From Patescibacteria group bacterium (GTDB lineage: Bacteria; Patescibacteriota; Microgenomatia; UBA1400; MFAQ01), in assembly GCA_018819325.1 (NCBI GenBank), contig JAHJQJ010000023.1, forward strand, positions 1 to 21,486: a stretch of DNA of 21,486 nucleotides. Direction: 5' to 3'. Numbering within the stretch: position 1 is the first letter of the stretch; each line of letters starts with the position of its first letter. Under the pieces are notes generated by a model. The model was given only the letters and a program-made list of their open reading frames with translations, was not told where the DNA came from and ran no database searches. Positions 7,824 through 14,136 of this stretch are shown piece after piece. A program made the translations under genes and the position numbers.

Positions 7824-8365
7824 CTAACAAAACTTAATAGTTTTCACAGCCAGAACAATCCTGTTTTTAACTTCTTCCCAATTAATATCTTTGTGCATTC
7901 TGGGCATGGGTTGCTGTTCGGCGTCTTTAAAGTAAACCAATGATTTCATAATATGGGTTTCGCTATATTTTATTTTTTGATATTTTTTTTCCATCAACTT
8001 AAATAATCCGCTCAACGAATATCTATCTAACAAGTAATAAAGGTCAATAAAATCTTTTTTGCTTCCTCTTGCTCCAATGGTTTGTAATTTTGTACAGGCT
8101 ATATCTTGAATTGAACTAAGTTTAATCGACCCCCATTTAATGATAGGTTTAATTAAATCATAATGATATTCTAAAAACTGTAATTTAACTCCATTCAAAT
8201 AAAAAAATCTAAATCTTCAGATTCTCGGTGGCCAATTTGTAAGGATAATGCAGTTCCGCCAGACAAATAAAAATACTTCAGAAAATCTGGCTTTTTATTT
8301 TGAAACATTGTAATCAAATGAGCAGTGTTTTTAGGTAACGTTTCAACAAAAAACTTATTGTTCAT
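7824..8365 (-). pseudogene. AbiEii-type nucleotidyltransferase toxin, disrupted by internal deletion
   Basis: The first part (8195-8365) reads to YFYLSGGTALSLQIGHRE and SEDLDFFI and then hits TGA. The next frame (from TTG 8198) resumes at NGVKLQFLEYHYDL and continues through ARGSKKDFIDLYYLL to the typical KSLVYFKDAEQQPMP tail. Both halves match one AbiEii protein. About 40 residues normally lying between the DLDFF strand and the GVK strand, including part of the nucleotidyltransferase core, are missing, and the frame has shifted. The protein should therefore be inactive. The start ATG (8365) overlaps the stop of the DUF6922 gene (ATGA), the normal arrangement for this toxin type. A reading of the two halves as separate functional proteins is unlikely. 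Confidence 0.75.
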
Positions 8366-8595
8366 GTTAGGTATACTTGCCAAAAGTTGCGTGTTTTTGA
8401 AGATAATTTTAATAAGGGTAGCATGTTCAAAATATGATTGGGATTGGTTTTTTTAAATAACCAAGATATTGATTTTGTATCACCTTTATCCAACAAAGTT
8501 TGAATAATATACTGACTGTGATCCTGCCAGTTAAGTTGATTTAAATCGTCACCCCAAAAATATTTCCTAACCTGAACAGGGATACTATCTATCAT
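8362..8595 (-). CDS. DUF6922-like protein, partner of the broken AbiEii
   Basis: From ATG 8595 this gives 77 residues with IPVQVRKYFWGDD, a central GDTKSISWLF and C-terminal LSSKTRNFW. This fits the small DUF6922-type proteins encoded directly before AbiEii/AbiGii nucleotidyltransferases, presumed antitoxin partners (inference from context). A longer frame opens at 8634, but the -10 box TATAAT lies inside that extension (8602-8607), six nt before ATG 8595, so the short form is the likely start and its mRNA would be leaderless. The gene itself is intact although its toxin partner is not. Confidence 0.65.
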   Translation of the reverse strand: MIDSIPVQVRKYFWGDDLNQLNWQDHSQYIIQTLLDKGDTKSISWLFKKTNPNHILNMLPLLKLSSKTRNFWQVYLT

Positions 8596-8601
8596 GTCTA
8601 T

Positions 8602-8607
8602 ATTATA
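8602..8607 (-). promoter_or_regulatory. -10 box, leaderless promoter of the DUF6922 gene
   Basis: Perfect TATAAT on the minus strand, six nt before ATG 8595. No convincing -35 box at 16-18 nt spacing. The box is inside the upstream reading frame, which helps choose the start. Confidence 0.55.
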
Positions 8608-8640
8608 CCGAAATTGTTGGATAAATTTTACCAACCCAAT

Positions 8641-9321
8641 CTACACTCTACTTGCCAATTGAGCTCTTAATTCAATCAACAATTTACTTTTTACCCAATC
8701 TTTTTTACTTTTACTTAAAACCTCCCCTAATCCACTTAAAATATCATAATCTTTAGATAAGCTATCCACCAATTTCAATAAATCTCCTAAATATTCTTTT
8801 AACCCCTTACCCAATCTTAACTTAATAATATCTTTATTAATTGAAAAGTTTTTTTCAAACATAAACCATATATCATATAAATCTCTATTCTGTAAATTCT
8901 TCCTATCTAAAACCGCACACAACTTATGCGCAAACATAAACTCAGGTTTCATTACCAAAACAGAGTAGCCTCTAAAATCTTTAACCTCATACTCGTTGGG
9001 GAACTTTCGCAAATTTATCTCAACCTTAACCTTTTGCAATCCTTTTTCATAACTACCCAACCAAAACAATGTATATCTTTTTTTTCTTTTATCTAAAATA
9101 TCCAAACTTTTGTTTACAGCACCATCTATCAAACTGATATCTAGATCTTTAATGTCTGTAATTAAATCAAAATCTAAATCCGTCGAAAATCTATCTAAAC
9201 CATAGAAAAAAAATAAACTTGTTCCCCCCTTAAATCCCAACTTAGAAACAAGACTTTTTTGTCTTACCAAATCAATCAAAATCTTACTTAAAACTTGTTT
9301 ATGTTTATCAATATTTAACAT
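8641..9321 (-). CDS. AbiEii/AbiGii-type nucleotidyltransferase toxin
   Basis: The 226-residue protein carries FKGGTSLFFFYGLDRFSTD with GGTS (32-35) and STDLDFD (46-52), the nucleotidyltransferase core of type IV AbiEii toxins. Asp48 and Asp50 are the likely metal ligands. Later, RKNLQNRDLYDIWFMF matches the conserved helical motif K-x2-R-D-x-[YF]-D of this family, which helps form the active site. Characterised relatives (MenT, AbiEii) move nucleotides onto tRNA or use GTP to halt growth; the exact target here is unknown. It starts one nt after the AbiEi antitoxin gene, a classic bicistronic toxin-antitoxin unit. All key residues are present, so it appears functional. Confidence 0.85.
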   Translation of the reverse strand: MLNIDKHKQVLSKILIDLVRQKSLVSKLGFKGGTSLFFFYGLDRFSTDLDFDLITDIKDLDISLIDGAVNKSLDILDKRKKRYTLFWLGSYEKGLQKVKVEINLRKFPNEYEVKDFRGYSVLVMKPEFMFAHKLCAVLDRKNLQNRDLYDIWFMFEKNFSINKDIIKLRLGKGLKEYLGDLLKLVDSLSKDYDILSGLGEVLSKSKKDWVKSKLLIELRAQLASRV

Positions 9322-9322
9322 T

Positions 9323-9910
9323 CTATTTCTCCATTAATTTTTTAACCCTCTTGATTAACTCTTGGTTAGAATAAATCTTTGCCATCTTCATTATTTTTTC
9401 TTTATTTACCCCCTCAACATACTCTAATCCTAATTTAGGAAAAAAATACAAACTATCACAAACAGCTCTTTCTATCGAAGCCATTCTAAAAACCTCCTTC
9501 TTTCCTATACCCATTTCATTAAACAAAACATCATCTTTAATTTTTTTATAAACAAACTTAACCCCTTTAACCATTTTTACCGTTGGCTTACTTGATACAG
9601 AATATATCTCACCATAATACTGAAATATCACTCCATAAAATTTCAAGGCACTAAACAAAGATATATATGAATTCCTTATTAATTTATTAGCTATCTCAAA
9701 CAGCAAGTTACCATCTAACCTTAAACTTTCTTCATCATATTCATCCAAACCATATAATCCTTTTGCTAATCTATATATCTGCTTATTATTAACATAATAT
9801 TTAATCAATTCATACAGCTTTCTTGAATTTTTATAATTCCATAAAACACCTAAATCCTGGGCTGTAAATACTTTTCTTCCCGTTTTTTGCAACTCAACTA
9901 ATTTATTCAT
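9323..9910 (-). CDS. AbiEi-type antitoxin/transcriptional regulator
   Basis: From ATG 9910 this encodes 195 residues beginning MNKLVELQKTGRKVFTAQDL, an N-terminal winged-helix DNA-binding domain, with LAKGLYGLDEYD as the wing and SYISLFSALKFYG as the start of the C-terminal antitoxin domain. The last part (ASIERAVCDSLYFFP) matches the AbiEi pattern S-x-E+A-hDhhY. AbiEi proteins repress their own operon and offset the AbiEii toxin encoded next. The frame stays open to 9991, but a TTGACA box (9946-9951) lies in that extension, so 9910 is preferred. One nt separates it from the toxin gene. Confidence 0.8.
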   Translation of the reverse strand: MNKLVELQKTGRKVFTAQDLGVLWNYKNSRKLYELIKYYVNNKQIYRLAKGLYGLDEYDEESLRLDGNLLFEIANKLIRNSYISLFSALKFYGVIFQYYGEIYSVSSKPTVKMVKGVKFVYKKIKDDVLFNEMGIGKKEVFRMASIERAVCDSLYFFPKLGLEYVEGVNKEKIMKMAKIYSNQELIKRVKKLMEK

Positions 9911-9913
9911 GTT

Positions 9914-9951
9914 ACTGGTAATAATACTACCACTTTTAGCACCAATGTCAA
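9914..9951 (-). promoter_or_regulatory. Promoter and operator-like palindrome of the AbiEi-AbiEii pair
   Basis: Minus strand: TTGACA at 9946-9951, then either TAGTAT (9924-9929, spacer 16) or TATTAT (9921-9926, spacer 19). The start codon lies 10-13 nt beyond. An inverted repeat of 7-nt arms with one mismatch and a 7-nt centre (ACTGGTA / TACCACT, 9914-9934) covers the -10 region, where the AbiEi protein could bind to repress itself. The operator role is inference. Confidence 0.55.
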
Positions 9952-10034
9952 CTTCTGCTTCATTACCTCTATTTTGGCAACTTTTCCTCAAAACTGTAAC
10001 CAGAAAATTTTTCTACCATACCAAAGAAAACAGC

Positions 10035-11204
10035 TCAAGCTACAAAATCAAGATAATTATCCTTGTTGATAACGCGAATTGGAACACCATACTCTTTTGA
10101 AAAAAGCTTTGCCCCCTTGCTTGAAACTACCTGCGTATGTTTAATTTCAAAAGCTTTAAATCTTTCTTGTAGAGAAAATCTTTCCAAATAATCAACCTCA
10201 GCCCCACCATAACTACGCCAAAAATTAATTTTGGGCAATTGTCCTTTATTTGCATACATTTTGAGTCGCTCAACAATAAGAAAATTTTCCCAAAGTGAAC
10301 CAAAATTAGCCCTAACGTTAGTAGAATTAAAATCCCCAATCAGAGCATTTCGGATACCAACATCAGTAAAATAAATTTTATATTTTTTACCAATTTCTCG
10401 TCTAGGATTCTTAGAATAAGGAAACACCCGAATAATAACAAACGCCTGCTCCAAAATATCCAAATAATTAACAACCGTTTTCCTGTCTATTTTGATTCTA
10501 TTAGCCAGTTCATTTTCATTCACTTCTGCTCCAATTTGATAAGCAAGTGCACAAGTCAAATCTCGAATTGCCTGCGGGTAACGTACTTTTTGAAAAGCAA
10601 GAATGTCCTTAAATAAGTAGCTTTCAACAATTTTTTCAAGCAAAATTTTTCTCTCATCATTTCTTTTAATCAAATAAATTTCTGGATAAAGACCATATAA
10701 AAGTATATCCTCTAACATGGTGTCTGCCTGTTTCTTTAAAAGAACTTGATTGTTCGAAGATGGTACGTTAGCCAACATCTCCATTAACGACAGTGGATAA
10801 AGCGTGTAATCAAAATACCTGCCAGTAAGCGCATCGCTAAGTTTGTTTTTTAGTTCAAAACTAGACGACCCAGTTGCCACTATCTTGACTGAAGGAATAT
10901 TATCATGAACAATCTTTAAGGTTAATCCAGGATTAGAAAGACGTTGAGCCTCATCAATAAATACATAATCCAATCCAGCTGTCAATTTTTTCAGGACAGT
11001 TAATGAGGTCGTGTTTATGCTAGAACAATCTTCCTCAATGTCACAGTTTAAATATAGTATTTTTTTATTTTCCCCGTGCAATCTATTACCAAGACTTCTC
11101 AACAAAGTAGTTTTGCCAACTTGACGCGCCCCCAAAATAATAACAATCTTCTTCGAAGAATAAAGTCTGTCAAAAATAATTTTTTCTATTAACCTTGGGA
11201 TCAT
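10035..11204 (-). CDS. AAA+ ATPase of the DUF4143 (COG1373) family
   Basis: From ATG 11204 the protein has 389 residues. It opens MIPRLIEKI, then has Walker A GARQVGKTT (25-33), Walker B YVFIDEAQR (80-88) and a sensor-like VATGSSSFEL. A winged-helix segment (NELANRIKIDRKTVVNYLDI) and the C-terminal DUF4143 nuclease-like fold with GGAEVDYLER and AFEIKH follow. This family is widespread in archaea and reduced bacteria, often next to toxin-antitoxin genes; its reaction is not established, though the C-terminal E-x-D and E-x-K pattern suggests an endonuclease-like site. The frame extends to a TTG at 11240, but that stretch contains the -35 and -10 boxes, so 11204 is the better start. Confidence 0.85.
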   Translation of the reverse strand: MIPRLIEKIIFDRLYSSKKIVIILGARQVGKTTLLRSLGNRLHGENKKILYLNCDIEEDCSSINTTSLTVLKKLTAGLDYVFIDEAQRLSNPGLTLKIVHDNIPSVKIVATGSSSFELKNKLSDALTGRYFDYTLYPLSLMEMLANVPSSNNQVLLKKQADTMLEDILLYGLYPEIYLIKRNDERKILLEKIVESYLFKDILAFQKVRYPQAIRDLTCALAYQIGAEVNENELANRIKIDRKTVVNYLDILEQAFVIIRVFPYSKNPRREIGKKYKIYFTDVGIRNALIGDFNSTNVRANFGSLWENFLIVERLKMYANKGQLPKINFWRSYGGAEVDYLERFSLQERFKAFEIKHTQVVSSKGAKLFSKEYGVPIRVINKDNYLDFVA

Positions 11205-11211
11205 ACCCCCC

Positions 11212-11240
11212 ATACTAATACTAATAATAGGATTTGTCAA
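11212..11240 (-). promoter_or_regulatory. Leaderless promoter of the DUF4143 ATPase gene
   Basis: Consensus TTGACA (11235-11240), a 17-nt spacer, TAGTAT (11212-11217), then seven nt and ATG 11204. The predicted transcription start coincides with the start codon. Confidence 0.65.
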
Positions 11241-11249
11241 GAAGGAAAA

Positions 11250-11273
11250 ACCTTATCCACAACTTCATAAGGT
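11250..11273. promoter_or_regulatory. Operator-like inverted repeat between divergent promoters
   Basis: ACCTTAT (11250-11256) and ATAAGGT (11267-11273) are perfect inverted 7-mers with centres 17 nt apart. They lie between the -35 of the leftward ATPase promoter and the -10 of a rightward promoter, a placement expected for a repressor site acting on both. The binding protein is not known; a lost AbiEi on the rightward side is one possibility. Confidence 0.4.
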
Positions 11274-11339
11274 ATAATTTAAACCATGACCAAAAGCCAA
11301 ATCGAGCGTGCCAGAAAAATTTTCCAATCAAACCATTAA
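11273..11339 (+). pseudogene. Promoter and 17-codon stub of a lost AbiEi-like gene
   Basis: A perfect TATAAT (11273-11278) lies seven nt before ATG 11286, which opens MTKSQIERARKIFQSNH and then TAA (11337-11339). The peptide looks like the first helix of an AbiEi-type regulator, whose N-termini often read M-T-x-[AE]-E-[RK]-A-x2-[IL]-F-x2-[NH]-x-G. Nothing further of such a gene is visible in any frame up to 11390, so this is probably the retained 5' end of a deleted toxin-antitoxin unit. It may instead be a chance short frame. Confidence 0.35.
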
Positions 11340-11390
11340 ACGTAAGTTAACGGATATCAGCCTTAGCTAACACCGCTCTAACTTCATTCA

Positions 11391-12650
11391 TCATTTCATC
11401 AAATCCTCTAGCTCACACGAAAGCAAAGCAGGGTGATTAAGCACAATCTGTTCCCTTTGATTAAGATTATCCGCTGTCATTCGAATAACTTTTGTCTCAA
11501 TAATGCTCCCCATTACCACATTATTAGTTTTTTTAAAATAATCAGAATTTTTCTTATTAAAAAGCGTTGCATACTGCCTCATTCGATCACCAACTTTCTG
11601 CCCGTTTGCCGTGCGAATCATTAATGTCAAAGAATTATTTATCTTGGTCGCAACCCCACCTTCTTTAGAGTCAAACCAATAGTCGCTTACGGTATATACA
11701 ACTTTTACCAACTTATTCTCTTTAGTATTATAAACAAAAATAAAAGAGTAACTACCACTACGCGGGTCTTGATATATTTCTATTTCCTGTAAATTAGCAA
11801 TCGTCCTAATATCATAAGCTTCCACTAACCGCAAATAATTTTCATGCCAATGTTCCAGCCAATTATTAATATAACCTTGATCCAAAAAAAGCGGGGATAA
11901 ATCCTGCCTAAGATTCTTATTACTCACCTTATTCATTTGTATAGTCAGTCGGGTAAAAAGCGCTCGTAAGTCAGTAATATTAATTTTTTTGGCCAATAAA
12001 TAATCTAAGTCAGGAACAATTTTTTTCTCCATGTACCACAGTAAATCGTAAATATCACGCCCCTTTTCTTCGTAAACCACCTTACCAACACCACGACTTC
12101 CACGCAAAAGCACCGCCACAATCTTACTAGCCATCAAAGCAGACATGTTATACGTTTTTATTACAAAAGAAAGCTGGTTATGGTTAACAGGAACCCTCTC
12201 CGTAACCACCTTAGAAACAACAAAATTATTTAGATCAATCTTAACATGCACCTGTTTTGATTCATGCTTAATCTCCAACTCATCTCCTATAAAAAACCGC
12301 AACAATAACCCTCGATCTTTTACAATTTTAATCTTAAAGCTCGCAGTCTCAAACTGGTAATTTTTAAGAAAATAATCTTCAATTTCCTTTTTAAACTTAT
12401 CCAAAAAAGGCGCTGTAACCTTCTGATCAATCTCAAAATCCAAATCCACCGACATACGATTAATCCCATGACAAATCCTCAGCGCCGAACCGCCATACAT
12501 AATCCATTTACTGTACTTCGGATGATGGTAAATAAAACTTAATACATAATACTGAACCTCTTCCTTAACCACATTACGCACCACCTCAGCTTCAGCCCCA
12601 GCAATATCACCAACCCTCTGTTTTAAAAAAGTAATAATCTGTTTCGTCAT
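11391..12650 (-). CDS. AbiEii-type nucleotidyltransferase toxin with C-terminal extension
   Basis: The 419-residue protein has the AbiEii core: WIMYGGSALRI (GGSALR 53-58) and SVDLDFE (67-73) for metal and nucleotide binding, and GRDIYDLLWYMEKK matching the conserved R-D-x-[YF]-D helix. Ordinary family members end near residue 280. Here about 130 further residues follow, starting around IRTIANLQEIEIY, with beta-like repeats (SGSYSFIFVYNTKENKLVKV, KVVYTVSDYWF) that I do not recognise. It starts one nt after the AbiEi gene. Past its TGA another frame stays open to 11349 (DEMMNEVRAVLAKADIR then TAA), so the annotated end may reflect a late frameshift. Likely a functional toxin; the extension could bind the target or the antitoxin. 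Confidence 0.8.
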   Translation of the reverse strand: MTKQIITFLKQRVGDIAGAEAEVVRNVVKEEVQYYVLSFIYHHPKYSKWIMYGGSALRICHGINRMSVDLDFEIDQKVTAPFLDKFKKEIEDYFLKNYQFETASFKIKIVKDRGLLLRFFIGDELEIKHESKQVHVKIDLNNFVVSKVVTERVPVNHNQLSFVIKTYNMSALMASKIVAVLLRGSRGVGKVVYEEKGRDIYDLLWYMEKKIVPDLDYLLAKKINITDLRALFTRLTIQMNKVSNKNLRQDLSPLFLDQGYINNWLEHWHENYLRLVEAYDIRTIANLQEIEIYQDPRSGSYSFIFVYNTKENKLVKVVYTVSDYWFDSKEGGVATKINNSLTLMIRTANGQKVGDRMRQYATLFNKKNSDYFKKTNNVVMGSIIETKVIRMTADNLNQREQIVLNHPALLSCELEDLMK

Positions 12651-12651
12651 G

Positions 12652-13266
12652 TTATTTAAGTTGTTTTTTTACCATCATATAAAATTTTTCCCGCTCTTTT
12701 TTGCCCATTTCATCAATGTCAACCCGTAAATCCTCAACCAACATCTTTACATCTTCGATCTTCAATCCTTTAAACTGATTAGTTTTAAAATAAACCAGAT
12801 CAAAAAGAGCCTTTGCCGGAGTGGCAATAAAAAAATCAAAACTTCCTTTAACCAAAGAAAAATCTAAGAAAAGACTCTTTTTCATAGAGTGATACGCAAA
12901 ATTCCCCACCTTATTCTGATAATTTCTGGTAATCTTTGTTGTTACCGAAATAACAGGGTGAATCACTTCAGTAGTCAGATCATAATACTGCAAAGCCGTC
13001 CAAGAACTTACGTAAGAAGGCTGGCGTAAAATATTAGCCAAGTAAAAAATATAAGAAATATCATTCTTATAAATCTTAAAATACGCATCGGTAACATACG
13101 TACCCTTTTTTAGCTGAATTAATTCTTTGCACACCAAAGAACGGTTAACATAAGCGTCAACCGTCCCAACTTTAAGCCCATACTGATCACTTAAATCATA
13201 AACCATCTTTTTATCAAAATATGGCAAAACTTTCAACTGGTCAATAAGAATTTCCCTGTATTTCAT
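12652..13266 (-). CDS. AbiEi-type antitoxin/regulator
   Basis: The 204-residue protein starts with a winged-helix domain (KMVYDLSDQYGLKVGTVDAY, wing at LIQLKKGTYVT) and continues with PSYVSSWTALQYYDL, VISVTTKITRNY and IATPAKALFDLVYF, the order found in AbiEi-type antitoxins. It is expected to repress its own operon and neutralise the neighbouring nucleotidyltransferase. The toxin ATG begins right after its TAA with a single-base gap. Sequence likeness to the AbiEi at 9323-9910 is low, so the two modules seem independently acquired rather than duplicated. Confidence 0.8.
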   Translation of the reverse strand: MKYREILIDQLKVLPYFDKKMVYDLSDQYGLKVGTVDAYVNRSLVCKELIQLKKGTYVTDAYFKIYKNDISYIFYLANILRQPSYVSSWTALQYYDLTTEVIHPVISVTTKITRNYQNKVGNFAYHSMKKSLFLDFSLVKGSFDFFIATPAKALFDLVYFKTNQFKGLKIEDVKMLVEDLRVDIDEMGKKEREKFYMMVKKQLK

Positions 13267-13280
13267 AGTATTTCACAAAT

Positions 13281-13317
13281 ATAACAATATCATAACAATT
13301 CTGAAACACAATGTCAA
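13281..13317 (-). promoter_or_regulatory. Consensus promoter with tandem 8-mer direct repeat
   Basis: Minus strand TTGACA (13312-13317), 17-nt spacer, TATGAT (13289-13294), about 22 nt before the AbiEi ATG (13266). The 8-mer ATAACAAT (plus strand) occurs at 13281-13288 and 13292-13299, a period of 11 nt or about one helix turn, covering the -10 region. This is a plausible AbiEi autoregulation site; AbiEi proteins are known to bind repeats in their own promoters. Confidence 0.6.
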
Positions 13318-13377
13318 CCCCAAACAAACTCGTGCCAATATATTCTATTATATTAGAAGCTTTCACATTCAAGACAG

Positions 13378-13383
13378 TATAAT
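13378..13383 (+). promoter_or_regulatory. -10 box of the hydrolase-murF operon
   Basis: Perfect TATAAT nine nt before ATG 13393, so the mRNA would have almost no leader. No clear -35 box. The divergent AbiEi promoter lies 60 bp to the left. Confidence 0.55.
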
Positions 13384-13392
13384 GGCCTTAAC

Positions 13393-14136
13393 ATGCAAAA
13401 AATTGTAAACGGCACCCTTACCCAATACCAAACAACAAACTCAAAGCAAAAAAATACCCTGCTAGTTCTCCATGGTTGGGGTCAGTCTGGCTCTAACTGG
13501 CAAACAATCGCCAATCTTCTACCTAAAAATTACCAGATTGTCTTACTGGACCTGCCAGGATTTGGCGGTACAGAACATCTTCCAGATAACCCTAGTATTC
13601 CAGAATACACCCAGTTTGTTTTTGAATTTATAAAAAAACTAAACTTAAAAAAACCAGCTATTTTGGGTCACTCCTTTGGTGGTCAAATTGCCATCAACCT
13701 AACAGCAAAATACCCCACACTTTTATTTCAGCTTATCCTTCTCTCTCCGGCTGGTATAAGAAACAGATCTAAAAAACAAAAACTAAAAACTCGTGTTTAT
13801 AAAAAATTCAAATTCATAAAAAAAATCCTCCCCAAATCAATCATCCAACTAATCCTCAAACAACTTACCTCCACAGATTACTTGAATGCCAGTTCCCAAC
13901 ACAAACAAATTCTCAAACAAATTGTTATCCAAGACTTAACCAACAAATTAAATAAGATTACCACCCCCACCACCATTCTTTGGGGATCAGAAGACAAAGA
14001 AATCCCCTATTCGGGAAAAATTATGGCCAATCTCATCCCCAACTCTAAACTGATTGTTCTCTATGGCCAAGACCACAACCCCCACCTTAACAAACCTCAA
14101 GACCTAGCCCAAGCAATTAATCAAAACCTAAAATGA
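13393..14136 (+). CDS. Alpha/beta-fold hydrolase
   Basis: The 247-residue protein has the oxyanion HGWG (27-30), DLPGFGGT, the nucleophile elbow GHSFGG with Ser94, an acid strand ILWGSEDKEIP and the C-terminal catalytic histidine in GQDHNPH (His228). All three members of the Ser-Asp-His triad are present, so an esterase, lipase or C-C hydrolase activity is expected; the substrate is unknown. No signal peptide is visible, so it is cytoplasmic. Its stop overlaps the murF start (ATGA), meaning the two are co-translated, which hints at a role in envelope metabolism. High Lys/Asn/Thr and low Gly/Val follow the C-rich, G-poor plus strand here. Confidence 0.85.
   Translation: MQKIVNGTLTQYQTTNSKQKNTLLVLHGWGQSGSNWQTIANLLPKNYQIVLLDLPGFGGTEHLPDNPSIPEYTQFVFEFIKKLNLKKPAILGHSFGGQIAINLTAKYPTLLFQLILLSPAGIRNRSKKQKLKTRVYKKFKFIKKILPKSIIQLILKQLTSTDYLNASSQHKQILKQIVIQDLTNKLNKITTPTTILWGSEDKEIPYSGKIMANLIPNSKLIVLYGQDHNPHLNKPQDLAQAINQNLK

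Noticed and set aside
10127..10339. 70-codon minus frame inside the DUF4143 ATPase gene
   Set aside because: Fully inside a confidently assigned gene in another frame and without motifs.
11253..11261. Perfect DnaA-box 9-mer TTATCCACA
   Set aside because: A single copy, overlapping an inverted repeat between promoters, with no second box, AT-rich unwinding element or dnaA/dnaN nearby; not an origin.
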